Shown: positions 8,325-17,257 of the stretch, piece by piece
How positions within the stretch are numbered: position 1 is the stretch's first letter
Layout of the letters: each line of letters opens with the position of its first letter
From: a virus
Virus record (IMG/VR): IMGVR_UViG_3300028610_000388
Coordinates: 1-49,848 of that record
Length of the DNA stretch: 49,848 bases
Direction: 5' to 3' (one strand)
The notes under the pieces: model-generated
What the model was told of the DNA's origin: nothing
The model's database searches: none
The model's input: the letters and a program-made list of their open reading frames with translations, nothing else
Position numbers and translations under genes: made by a program

Positions 8325-9968
8325 ATGAAACGCATAATTTGGCTGTTTCTGATTGTGGCGATGCTGGCCCCCAGCGCCGACGCTTTGAATTTTGGGGCTG
8401 AATATTACCGGACGCACAAGCAGTCGTTGCTTGCCGGAACTTACCAGCGTGACCCGCTCTGGTTGTTTATGAACGAGACCGAAGGGAACCTGGGAGGTAA
8501 CGTCGGCACCGGCAATGTCTGGTATGTCAACAGTAACGTGGCCAGCGAAGGCAACGGCAAGTCGTGGCTCGCTGCTAAAGACACGCTCAATGAGGTCATC
8601 GACCTGGCCGACGCCAACGATACCATCTACATTGCCCAAGGACACACCGAAGCAATGGGTGCGGCTGCGGACGAGGTCGATATCGACGTTGACGGACTGA
8701 CCATCGAACAGGTCGGGTCCAACATTATCAGTAACGGGTTCGATTATACCGGGGTGACTACGGGAGCATTTGCTATCAGCGGCGATAATATCACGCTGAT
8801 AAACATACGCTTCCACGCCAATATCCCCGATGTAATGGAAGCCATAGACCTTGAGGCTAATGCTACAGGCGTAAGGTTCTTAGGTTGTTTGTTCGATAGC
8901 GAGACTCCCGGCACGGATGAGTTTTTCAGATGCGTCAAGCAAGACGGTGCAAATGTAAACCAGCTTGAGGTTATAGGTTGTGAATTTCGCATGGGTGCCG
9001 GTGCCGCAGAATGCGCTATAGACCTTATCGACAGTGACTACGCCAAGATTGTCGGCAATCTCTTCGAGGGCGATTACTCGGTAGCTGATGTCAACAACGC
9101 CACGACGGCTTCGATTCACATTCTCATTACGGACAATGTGATTATTAACGGAACTGTCGGCGGGAATGCCGGGCTTAATACTGAACCGTGTATCGAGTTG
9201 AAGAGTGATACGTCCGGTGTGATTATCGGCAATTACTTGGTTTGCAACGAAGCTACTCCCGATGCAGCTATTGTCGGGGCCGATATGTGGGTTATGGACA
9301 ACTTCTACACCGAGACCGAGGGCGGTGTGTCCGCAGCCCCGATGTGGCTCACCACCGATACGTTGGACAACAAGATCGGTGTCGATGATTCGTCTAATCT
9401 GGGTACTACGTCAAGTGTCACAGCGGATTCGGATGGGTCCATATTAGAACGATTGGAACAGATCGACGTGGATACTTCGGCAACTGCAACTTCAGCCACG
9501 GCTGTAGCTTTGGTCGATCCGAACTTCGTCAGTTACGATGCGCCGAGAATCCTGGCCGACACAACCAGTGCAATGACGGCTGGTAACGGCTACGGTGCCG
9601 CCGACGATCCGGTCATTTTCACGGTTACAGGTGACATTCTGTGCAGGGCGAGTGCCACTTTCTCTACACAGGTAACATCCACATCGAATGACACGCTGGA
9701 ACTCGGGATCGCCGGACAGACGGCTATCTTGCTCGTTCAGGACGCAGTTGACGGTACGGCTTTCGACGTGGGCGATGTGTGGACGCTTACCATAGCGCCC
9801 GATGCAAACGGTAGTGTGTGGCTGCCCGACGACTGGATCATAATCTCGAACAGTGCGGATATCGTTTTGACGATTGACGACCACGATCTCACGGCGGGCG
9901 TTACGACGTTTTTCCTGCAATGGGTGCCGATGTCAGCCGATGCCGCCGTTGTGGGCGCAGCTCCGTAA
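8325..9968 (+). CDS. Exported parallel beta-helix protein (tail or surface)
   Basis: 547 aa. N-terminus MKRIIWLFLIVAMLAPSADA is a clear Sec signal peptide with Ala-X-Ala cleavage. Residues about 65-330 show short repeated turns with Ile/Val/Asn ladders (GLTIEQVG, NITLINIRF, VRFLGCLF, LEVIGCEF, AKIVGNLF, HILITDNVI, GVIIGNYL) typical of right-handed parallel beta-helices of the pectate-lyase-like superfamily. The C-terminal 200 residues are a separate beta-rich domain. In phages such folds are usually tailspikes or surface decorations. The signal peptide is unusual for a virion protein. Confidence 0.75.
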   Translation: MKRIIWLFLIVAMLAPSADALNFGAEYYRTHKQSLLAGTYQRDPLWLFMNETEGNLGGNVGTGNVWYVNSNVASEGNGKSWLAAKDTLNEVIDLADANDTIYIAQGHTEAMGAAADEVDIDVDGLTIEQVGSNIISNGFDYTGVTTGAFAISGDNITLINIRFHANIPDVMEAIDLEANATGVRFLGCLFDSETPGTDEFFRCVKQDGANVNQLEVIGCEFRMGAGAAECAIDLIDSDYAKIVGNLFEGDYSVADVNNATTASIHILITDNVIINGTVGGNAGLNTEPCIELKSDTSGVIIGNYLVCNEATPDAAIVGADMWVMDNFYTETEGGVSAAPMWLTTDTLDNKIGVDDSSNLGTTSSVTADSDGSILERLEQIDVDTSATATSATAVALVDPNFVSYDAPRILADTTSAMTAGNGYGAADDPVIFTVTGDILCRASATFSTQVTSTSNDTLELGIAGQTAILLVQDAVDGTAFDVGDVWTLTIAPDANGSVWLPDDWIIISNSADIVLTIDDHDLTAGVTTFFLQWVPMSADAAVVGAAP

Positions 9969-9976
9969 ACAATGGT

Positions 9977-10025
9977 CCTCCTTGGCTGGTCCCCGGCTTA
10001 GGGGTCGGGGGCCGGTTTAAGGAGG
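9977..10025 (+). promoter_or_regulatory. Large intergenic hairpin hiding a Shine-Dalgarno-like AAGGAGG
   Basis: CCTCCTT (9977-9983) pairs with AAGGAGG (10019-10025), and inside it GGTCCCCG (9988-9995) pairs with CGGGGGCC (10006-10013, one G-T). The next gene uses a second, unpaired AAGGAG at 10033-10038. No T-run follows, so it is not a simple terminator. It may act as an RNA stability or processing signal between virion genes. Confidence 0.5.
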
Positions 10026-10045
10026 CTTTAGTAAGGAGAATAGAT

Positions 10046-10687
10046 ATGAAGATCAAGACAATATTCATGCTGGTTGTGGTAGTTATGCTGCTCGGCTTGT
10101 CGAGCGCTCAACTCTCAGACCAGCCTCAGTATCCCGGTGCCCGGATGTCGGCAACTACCGTTCAGAATAGCGCCATCCATGTGGCGACGGTTACTGCGGA
10201 TGCCAGTGCATTGACTTCGACGACGAGTAGTTGGACGCATTGCAAAGCGTTGTTCACGCCTATTCCGACTGAGTGGGGTACGATATCTCTCAGCTTTTAC
10301 GGTTTTGGGGATGGTGACGGAGTGGGTAGCCCCAACAACGCTACGTATGCCTACAAGGTCTTTCTCTGTGACTTGTACGGTGGCGCTACGTTAATCACCA
10401 ACGGCACAGGCGCTATCGGCGCGCAACAGATGTCCCACACGCCGGACAACGGCACAGAACTGAATTCCGGGGCTGTCAGTGCGAACTACACCTATAGCGA
10501 TACCATCACCGAAGGAAGCGTCTACGCAGAAAGGGATGTGACGTACACAGACTTCGCCGCCGCCGACGGGCAGGCGATGATGCACATCAAACGCTATTCG
10601 GCCTATGGGGTTTATGTCGTGATATCTTCGATGACAGCGCAGCCGGTAACAAGCATTACTTGCACAATGCAGGGCTTTAACCAGTAG
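10046..10687 (+). CDS. Exported beta-rich protein in the tail region
   Basis: 213 aa from ATG 10046 with AAGGAG 7 nt upstream; the ORF runs back to 9920 but those codons would cross the beta-helix gene end and the hairpin. Signal peptide MKIKTIFMLVVVVMLLGLSS, cleavage near SSA-Q. The mature part is Thr/Ser/Gly-rich and beta-like (ITSITC-type end). It lies between the beta-helix protein and the tail adaptor. Family not recognised; probably an external tail component. Confidence 0.65.
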   Translation: MKIKTIFMLVVVVMLLGLSSAQLSDQPQYPGARMSATTVQNSAIHVATVTADASALTSTTSSWTHCKALFTPIPTEWGTISLSFYGFGDGDGVGSPNNATYAYKVFLCDLYGGATLITNGTGAIGAQQMSHTPDNGTELNSGAVSANYTYSDTITEGSVYAERDVTYTDFAAADGQAMMHIKRYSAYGVYVVISSMTAQPVTSITCTMQGFNQ

Positions 10688-10708
10688 TACGTCTAAAGGA
10701 GAAATCCC

Positions 10709-11473
10709 TTGACTGAAACAGAAGTAGCCAACATTGCTTTGGGCAAGATCGGTGGCGCTGGAGACCAGATCGACGGCGATGCTTTCATTGACGATATAGA
10801 TGCGGGAACCGATAAGGTGACTAATTGGATTAAGCTCCAATTCCCGGTGATTCGCAAACTCGTCATTACCGACTTGGCGATAGCCGGATGTCCGTTCCAG
10901 GAAGCGTCGAAATTCGCTGATTTGGGAGCGGAACTCAGTGCAGACGATGCGCCTGAGTTCGCGCAATGGGAGCATGTATTCAATCTGCCGGGCGATTATC
11001 TCTCGATGATTATGCAGTTCGATGAGGCGAACGTTCAACAGAGATACAAGCCGGAATTCCAACGCAAATTCGAGGTCAAGCCCAATAAGGCCGCTGACGG
11101 TCACGTATTAATGACCAACGATTACACGAACGTCGTTTCAGGCGGGAGTGCCAATAGCGCGTTTATCGAATACGCATTCGATCTTACCAATACCGGGATA
11201 TGGAGCATATCGCTGATCGACTGCGTATCGACCCGGCTGGCGGCGGAAATATCGCCGATAGTTCAGAAGCCCGAGCAGCGGATACCCATGCTGACGGAGT
11301 ATGACAGATTCACGGCCTTACAGGCGCAGGCTTTCAACAGAACTCAGAGCAATAACAATGCTCGTAAGATACCCGATTTTCGCGGTGGTAGGAATAGGAC
11401 CATACGAACTATCAGTGTCGGGTCGATGGCCAATCACGAATGCGGACAAAGAGGGACAACGGATTCATCATGA
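10709..11473 (+). CDS. Tail adaptor (tail tubular protein A-like)
   Basis: 254 aa, TTG start at 10709 with AAAGGAG 7 nt upstream. The opening TETEVANIALGKIGGAG and the following RKLVITDLAIAGCPFQ segment match the pattern of T7 gp11 / P22 gp4-like adaptor proteins, which ring the portal and attach the nozzle. It precedes the nozzle gene with an ATGA overlap, as in T7-like phages. No signal peptide, in contrast to its neighbours on both sides. Confidence 0.7.
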   Translation: MTETEVANIALGKIGGAGDQIDGDAFIDDIDAGTDKVTNWIKLQFPVIRKLVITDLAIAGCPFQEASKFADLGAELSADDAPEFAQWEHVFNLPGDYLSMIMQFDEANVQQRYKPEFQRKFEVKPNKAADGHVLMTNDYTNVVSGGSANSAFIEYAFDLTNTGIWSISLIDCVSTRLAAEISPIVQKPEQRIPMLTEYDRFTALQAQAFNRTQSNNNARKIPDFRGGRNRTIRTISVGSMANHECGQRGTTDSS

Positions 11474-14409
11474 AAAAATTATTGCTATTTGTATTGATAG
11501 TGACGGCAGCACATGGCGAACTCACCCTCCCCATTTCAAGTTTTAACACCGGGCAAGTGAGTCCTTTATTGGAAGCCCGGTTGGATTACGAGAAGTATTC
11601 CAGCGCATGCCGAATCCTTGAGAATATGCAGGTTAGCCCCCTTGGTCCGGCTATTCGCAGGCCGGGAACGAAATACATCGCCGAGGCCAAGACAGGGGCT
11701 CCTATCCTGATTTCGTTCGACTACTCGGTTGCAGATGTGTATCCCATAGAAGTCGGCGACGAATATTTGAGATTCTACCGTAACGGTGGACAGATACTCG
11801 ATAGCGGCAGTCCTTATGAGATTGCCACTGTGTTCCAGCCGAGTGAGCTTCGAGACATTCGACATGACCAGGTCGATAATATGATGTATATCGTGGACGG
11901 TAACGACCCGCCCCAGATATTGACTCGCAACGGCCATACGGATTGGACAATTGCCGATGTAGATATAACCGGAGGTCCGTTTAGTACCGAAAACGATACT
12001 GCCGGGACATTGGCGGCATCTGCGCTTTCGGGTTCGATTACGATTACGGCGGCGAGCGGTGCTACGCCCTTTGACGATCCCGGCCATGTCGGTTCTTTAT
12101 GGCGAATTAACCACCGAAGACCTCCCCTTTCGGTTTCCGGCTCTTTTGCGGGCGACGGTTCGTCTGTTGGCGAACTCAATGTCGGCGGCGCGTGGGATGT
12201 AGTGACTCACGGTACGTGGACAGGGAGTATGACCGTCGAGAAAAGTAACGATTTGGGTGTGTCGTGGGAAGCCACAGCGGCATTTAAGGCATCTGTGAAT
12301 GATGACAATCTCTTGTATTCCGATACGGAAACCGAAATAGGGTGGAGGTATAGGATTACAATGTCGAATCATTCGGCTGGTACGGCAACCTATACATTAA
12401 CTCGCCATGAATATACTCATACTGGAATCGTGGAAATAACGGCAGTCGCCAGTTCGACTTCGGCTACAGCGACGGTTATCGAACGCCTGGGATCTACAGA
12501 CGCGACTACTTTGTGGTCCGAGGGGGCTTGGAGTGATTTTAGGGGATGGCCGAAAACAGTGGCGTTCCATCAGCAGAGATTAGTATTCGCAGGATCGAGA
12601 AGTTATCCTATCTTAGTGTGGTTCAGTGAAACCAACGGCTATACGAACTTCCTGGAAGGTACTGAGGATACAGATCCTTTTACGATTGGATTGCAAGGTC
12701 AAAATACGATTCAATGGCTTGTCTCAGATGACTATTTATTGATTGGAACGTCCGGCTCGACGGGTAGGTACGGCGCTCAGGGCGAGGCCGTAACACCTAC
12801 CTCCCCTGCTTATCAAGAACAGAGTCCTCACGGCAGCGCATCTCTTCAAGCAGTACGCGCAACGGATACTATGTTGTACGCCGAGCGAGGAGCGGTGAAG
12901 ATCAGGGATTTCGGATATAGTCTTCAATATGACAGGTATGTCTCTCCCGATCTGACTTTGCTTGCGGGTGAGATAAACAAGTCCGGGATCGTGGATATGG
13001 ATTTTCAATTGAGGCCCGGCCCCGTACTCTGGTGCATTCTCGATAACGGTGACATTACTACTATGACCTACCAGAAGGACCAGTCGGTCATTGCATGGTC
13101 CGAGCAGAATACGGACGGTCTGTATACGAGCTTGACCATAATTCCCGATCAGACCGGCGAAGATCAGATATGGGTTACGGTCGGACGAGCAATACAACCG
13201 TTGGTCTTATTGGAGTTTGAGGGCGAGGATGGAGATACCTTTACATCCGATTCGACCCGCAGACATACTTCGATAACGTTTAGGGGCGATGCCCAGATAG
13301 ATACTGCTCAAGCCAAATTCGGTAACTCGTCACTTTTACTTGCGAACGCGGGAGATGCTGTTTACCTTGCCGATTCAGCCGATTGGGACGTTGTTGCTGA
13401 TACGGATGATTACACAGTCGATTTGTATGCTCGTCATACGTCACATGCCACCACGGAAAGTTATATTAGTCAGGCGGAATTATCCCCCACAACGTCATGG
13501 ACTTTGTATCATAAGCATGGTACGGGTCTGACTTTTAGAGTCGTAGATGCCGGTTCGGAAGTTCTAATACTAGCCGGCGGCGAAATCACAGATTCGGCCT
13601 GGCACCACATCGCACTGTGTAAGGTCGGTACTGAGTACGGTCTATATCTGGACGGAACACAAGTCGCCTATGTGGACGATGCGTCTACAATAGATGCTGA
13701 TTCTTTTTTGTTTGTCGGTAACGATCAAAGCTTTCTTCTTCAATTCCTGGGTCATTTGGACGAGGTTCAGATCCACAACGATAATCTGTATACTGCTGCG
13801 CCGGACGTGGGTTTGACCGATACGATCACACCGTCACAAGGAACTGCTTTTACGACGTATATCGAGCAGTTTCAACCCTACGACTGGGGTGATAATCAAA
13901 ACGACTGTTGGTTCGTGGACTCGGGATTGAGTTATTTCGGAGATCCTACCGATACCTTTTCAGGATTAGATCATCTCGATAATCGAACAGTTTCGGTTTA
14001 TGCCGATGGCGTGATACTGTCCGATGAGGTTGTTGTCGGCGGTGAAGTTACAATCGACACCGAAGCTACACAAGTGGTTATCGGCCTTGCCTACACGTCA
14101 AGACTAGAGATAATGCCGATTAACGTCGGCCCTGCCAATAGGGCGAAAGGCAAGATGGTTTCAGCGGTCTACTTTGATTTATTTGAAACCGGGCACATGA
14201 GCTACGGCTCGACGTCTATCAGTGATCTGACTGCTGTGAACTTCGGAGGTACGGGACTCGACCCCCGGTACGAACTCTACACCAGTGACGTCACATACAA
14301 GAAGTTCTCGTTTCCCTATGGTAGTTTGAAGAAACAAACTGTCTACATAGAAAGCGACAGGCCAATGCCTTTAACGATCCGAGCAATTCTTCCGGAGCTA
14401 AGTCAATGA
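11470..14409 (+). CDS. Tail nozzle (tail tubular protein B-like) with signal peptide and LamG-like insertion
   Basis: 979 aa from ATG 11470 (ATGA overlap). The N-terminal 16 residues, MKKLLLFVLIVTAAHG, form a short signal peptide. The family's usual start follows at once (SSFNTGQVSPLLEARLDYEK ... RRPGTKYI), and the C-terminus has the family's DCWFVDSGL, FSGLDHLDNRTV, VVVGGEVTI and VYFDLFETG blocks. About residues 578-775 interrupt the core with a LamG/concanavalin-like domain (LEFEGEDGD ... WHHIALCKVGTEYGLYLDG ... GHLDEVQIHND). The nozzle forms the distal tail tube in T7-like phages. Confidence 0.85.
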   Translation: MKKLLLFVLIVTAAHGELTLPISSFNTGQVSPLLEARLDYEKYSSACRILENMQVSPLGPAIRRPGTKYIAEAKTGAPILISFDYSVADVYPIEVGDEYLRFYRNGGQILDSGSPYEIATVFQPSELRDIRHDQVDNMMYIVDGNDPPQILTRNGHTDWTIADVDITGGPFSTENDTAGTLAASALSGSITITAASGATPFDDPGHVGSLWRINHRRPPLSVSGSFAGDGSSVGELNVGGAWDVVTHGTWTGSMTVEKSNDLGVSWEATAAFKASVNDDNLLYSDTETEIGWRYRITMSNHSAGTATYTLTRHEYTHTGIVEITAVASSTSATATVIERLGSTDATTLWSEGAWSDFRGWPKTVAFHQQRLVFAGSRSYPILVWFSETNGYTNFLEGTEDTDPFTIGLQGQNTIQWLVSDDYLLIGTSGSTGRYGAQGEAVTPTSPAYQEQSPHGSASLQAVRATDTMLYAERGAVKIRDFGYSLQYDRYVSPDLTLLAGEINKSGIVDMDFQLRPGPVLWCILDNGDITTMTYQKDQSVIAWSEQNTDGLYTSLTIIPDQTGEDQIWVTVGRAIQPLVLLEFEGEDGDTFTSDSTRRHTSITFRGDAQIDTAQAKFGNSSLLLANAGDAVYLADSADWDVVADTDDYTVDLYARHTSHATTESYISQAELSPTTSWTLYHKHGTGLTFRVVDAGSEVLILAGGEITDSAWHHIALCKVGTEYGLYLDGTQVAYVDDASTIDADSFLFVGNDQSFLLQFLGHLDEVQIHNDNLYTAAPDVGLTDTITPSQGTAFTTYIEQFQPYDWGDNQNDCWFVDSGLSYFGDPTDTFSGLDHLDNRTVSVYADGVILSDEVVVGGEVTIDTEATQVVIGLAYTSRLEIMPINVGPANRAKGKMVSAVYFDLFETGHMSYGSTSISDLTAVNFGGTGLDPRYELYTSDVTYKKFSFPYGSLKKQTVYIESDRPMPLTIRAILPELSQ

Positions 14410-14801
14410 CTTCACGACCAATGACAGTCGCCGACTTCATCTATGTGATGGATCTCAATCCGTGCATCTACCCGAAATACGACGCATTGGGGCCGGACCA
14501 AAAGAGGATGGCGGCACATTTGAATATCTGTACGGGGACGGCGGAGACCTTCCTGGACGATGACGGGCGGATACTTGGTGTCGGTGGGATACGATTCGTG
14601 GGAGTTGGGGAGGCGTGGTGTATCACGCTACCCGAAAAGAGAACGCCGATTATGTTGCGCACCGTGGCCCAGAACTTCGAGCAAGTACGAGACGAGAATC
14701 ATCTCTGGCGAGTGTTTGCCGAGAGTAAGATTTCAGAGAACTTCTTGAAACATTTGAAGTTCCAGAAGAAAGACGGAATTCATATTTGGACCCGACAATG
14801 A
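14406..14801 (+). CDS. Internal protein A-like, GNAT-fold
   Basis: 131 aa, ATGA overlap with the nozzle gene. The middle (DDDGRILGVGGIRFVGVGEAWCITLPE) reads as the beta strands of a GNAT-type fold, as in T7 gp13-like internal protein A. Its place between nozzle and the next internal protein matches T7 gene order. An acetyltransferase activity cannot be claimed from this sequence. Confidence 0.65.
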   Translation: MTSRPMTVADFIYVMDLNPCIYPKYDALGPDQKRMAAHLNICTGTAETFLDDDGRILGVGGIRFVGVGEAWCITLPEKRTPIMLRTVAQNFEQVRDENHLWRVFAESKISENFLKHLKFQKKDGIHIWTRQ

Positions 14802-14831
14802 ATAAGGTGACTTTAGATACGGGGAGGCCGA

Positions 14832-15359
14832 ATGGATACCAGCGATGACCCGATAACAGCAGTAGCGGTTGGGGCAAGCGTGTTCGGTACATTGTCCTCT
14901 GCCGCAAACCAGCGCCGACAGGGCCGTGAGGCTCAGAAGCTCGCCAATCAGCGGGCGGCTGTTGACTTGGCCGACGCCGAAGCGGTGGAAAAGCAGACTC
15001 GGGAAGCGGCAAGGCTGGAACTCGAAAGAGGTCGTAAGCTTCTAAAGAGTCAGAAAGCTGGCTTCGCAGCGGGCAATGTCAGAGTAGACGTCGGTTCTCC
15101 GTTGGTTGTTGCTGCGCAGACGAGGGCGGATATTGCGAGAGACGTAGGGTACATCTTCGAGAGGGGCACGACACAGGCTTCGAGGTTCAGACAAAGCGCC
15201 AAATTCGAGAGGAAGTACGGCAAGACTCTCAGGACGCAAGCTAAATGGGCCGCTGTATCGACACTCTTCCAGGGATTCGGTTCGTTAGGATTTAGGGCCA
15301 AGGACGCAGGTTTCTTCAAGAAGAAAGAGACAGTTTTAGGTGAGGGCTTGAACCCGTGA
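14832..15359 (+). CDS. Internal virion/ejection protein B-like
   Basis: 175 aa, ATG with GGGGAGG upstream. Short hydrophobic N-terminal segment (about residues 8-24), then a long Ala/Arg/Glu helix (residues 25-75) and the segment GFAAGNVRVDVGSPLVVAAQ, which recurs in podovirus internal proteins of the T7 gp14 type. Such proteins leave the head during ejection and form a pore in the outer membrane. Ends in a GTGA overlap. Confidence 0.7.
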   Translation: MDTSDDPITAVAVGASVFGTLSSAANQRRQGREAQKLANQRAAVDLADAEAVEKQTREAARLELERGRKLLKSQKAGFAAGNVRVDVGSPLVVAAQTRADIARDVGYIFERGTTQASRFRQSAKFERKYGKTLRTQAKWAAVSTLFQGFGSLGFRAKDAGFFKKKETVLGEGLNP

Positions 15360-17257
15360 CACTGATACCAGTATTCCAAAGACAGCAACTTCCGCTCGGC
15401 CAGTCGGGTAGAGTCAAACCTTCGTTTCAGTTGGCGGACCGCAGCGGCCAGATAGCTCTTGGCAGTCAAGTTGCAGAGTTTGGCGGTGCGATGCTCGATA
15501 GAATCACGCGAGCCAAAGCCAATACCGAATTCTATAGATTTCGCGGTGACTTAACGAAGATCGAAGCGGATGTGGATAGGTGGATTACGGAGAATCCCGA
15601 CGCCACAGTCGAGCAGTTTACGACACAACAGAACAATGCGCTCGCACTCGCCACAAAAGCGGGGGATCGAGCAAGCACCGGCCTGGCGAGAGACAGGATA
15701 AGCGACTTCCTGGAAATGAACGACGATATCTTTCGACAGAGAACACAGTTTACTTATGAGTCAATAGAATCGAAGAGGCAATTCAATTCATTGGCGAAAG
15801 AGCGAGAAATTGCCTTACAGACAGGGGATTATCCGAGATTGGAAAGGGCCATAAACGATGCGCGTGGCAATCTTTACAGCGACGAGGAAGCCGACTTGCA
15901 GCTTGAACTCGATACTATCCGGTTCGATAAATTAGCGGCGGACAGGGTGAAGCAGCAAGCAGAATCCGACGAAACGGTCAGGGGTAACGCTCTGTTCGAG
16001 GCTGCCGCGCAGTTGCCGGAACTCGAAGGTCGCAAGCTTATCAATCAAGCTGACGACATAACAACTTCAAATCGTAATGCGCAAAAGGCTAGGTTAAGCG
16101 AGCATCATTCCATAAGACGCTCAGTGAATCAGAAGGAAGTCAATACCATGCTGGTCCCAGGAGCAACTGTCGAATCTCTCCTGGCTGCTCGTGAAAATTT
16201 GAAGTTATTGGATATGGAGCCTGATGAACGCTCCGCAGCCGACGCACAACTTCTCTCTCGTATCCGTGAAATAGATCAGGGCGTGGATGTATTCACTCCG
16301 CAAGCTACTAAACGCAGAATGGAAACAGAGGCCCATGAAGTAGCTTTGGGAACAGAGCGAGATAAAGAAGATTTCAAATCCAGGCTCCATAAGCTATCTG
16401 CCGACGGCGAGATTAGTGGTTCATTGCGAGACGAATGGATCGGCGACCTCGAACAGGATTACAAGTCACTGGAATCGCAGCTTGAGAGCGATGCCCTAAA
16501 AGAAGGTTCCGTTATTGTTCAGGACGCTTTTGGTGGCTTTGCCAGTCTGGTTGAACTCAAGCAAGCATTAGAACAAGCTGGCACTGATGAGAAGAGACAA
16601 GAAGCAATCATACTGGAATTGGAAGATAAAAATGAATTACAAATCAGCCTACAAAGGCGCTACGATGCGTCTATCCGAAAAATAGTACGAGAACAAGATT
16701 TAGGGCCGAAGGAATTTAATGCAGCCAAGCAATTATCGTTGATTCACTATCGAGAACTCGCTCGAACTGGTGTAAGGGCGATGGAGGCCGAGAGGGCTTT
16801 GTTTGAGTCTGGTGTAGATTTGACTGATACCGAACGGGAACGTGTAGCCAGTCTTATGGTAGATCGCAACATAACCACTAGTGAAGCAATCGAGTTAGTC
16901 GAGACTACCAATGATATCAGTCAATTCAAATTCGCCCCGCCGCGAAAGATTGGAATTGGAGAGACGTTAAAACGGACACTCGGCAATTTGGGGTCGGGGG
17001 CAGCACCCCCGTTCGGCGGTGGCGCACCAGCGGCCAAGCCAGTCAGGAAAGGCCCGATCAAGATCACCGGCTTTCAAAACGGTGCTGAGTCCATAGTCAG
17101 TAAGACAGTAGGTGGTAAGCAAGTAGAGGGTATCAAAACAAAGGATGGCCGGGAAATCTTCAAAGGCGATGAATTCATTCTGGCCGGTAAAGTCTGGCGT
17201 TACGACGGCGACGGTAAGGCAACACAACTCCGCAACGCCCCGGTGAGAAAGAGATAA
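15356..17257 (+). CDS. Internal virion/ejection protein C-like, coiled coil
   Basis: 633 aa, GTG start overlapping the previous stop. Long charged helical protein (about residues 45-520) with no Cys cluster or membrane segment, then a Pro/Gly-rich linker (about 545-570) and a small C-terminal beta domain (about 570-630). Size and position match T7 gp15, the periplasmic tunnel component of the DNA ejection apparatus. Role inferred from context. Confidence 0.65.
   Translation: MTLIPVFQRQQLPLGQSGRVKPSFQLADRSGQIALGSQVAEFGGAMLDRITRAKANTEFYRFRGDLTKIEADVDRWITENPDATVEQFTTQQNNALALATKAGDRASTGLARDRISDFLEMNDDIFRQRTQFTYESIESKRQFNSLAKEREIALQTGDYPRLERAINDARGNLYSDEEADLQLELDTIRFDKLAADRVKQQAESDETVRGNALFEAAAQLPELEGRKLINQADDITTSNRNAQKARLSEHHSIRRSVNQKEVNTMLVPGATVESLLAARENLKLLDMEPDERSAADAQLLSRIREIDQGVDVFTPQATKRRMETEAHEVALGTERDKEDFKSRLHKLSADGEISGSLRDEWIGDLEQDYKSLESQLESDALKEGSVIVQDAFGGFASLVELKQALEQAGTDEKRQEAIILELEDKNELQISLQRRYDASIRKIVREQDLGPKEFNAAKQLSLIHYRELARTGVRAMEAERALFESGVDLTDTERERVASLMVDRNITTSEAIELVETTNDISQFKFAPPRKIGIGETLKRTLGNLGSGAAPPFGGGAPAAKPVRKGPIKITGFQNGAESIVSKTVGGKQVEGIKTKDGREIFKGDEFILAGKVWRYDGDGKATQLRNAPVRKR

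Noticed and set aside
10391-11104. 237-codon minus-strand ORF
   Set aside because: Antisense to two well-supported tail genes and without a ribosome site.
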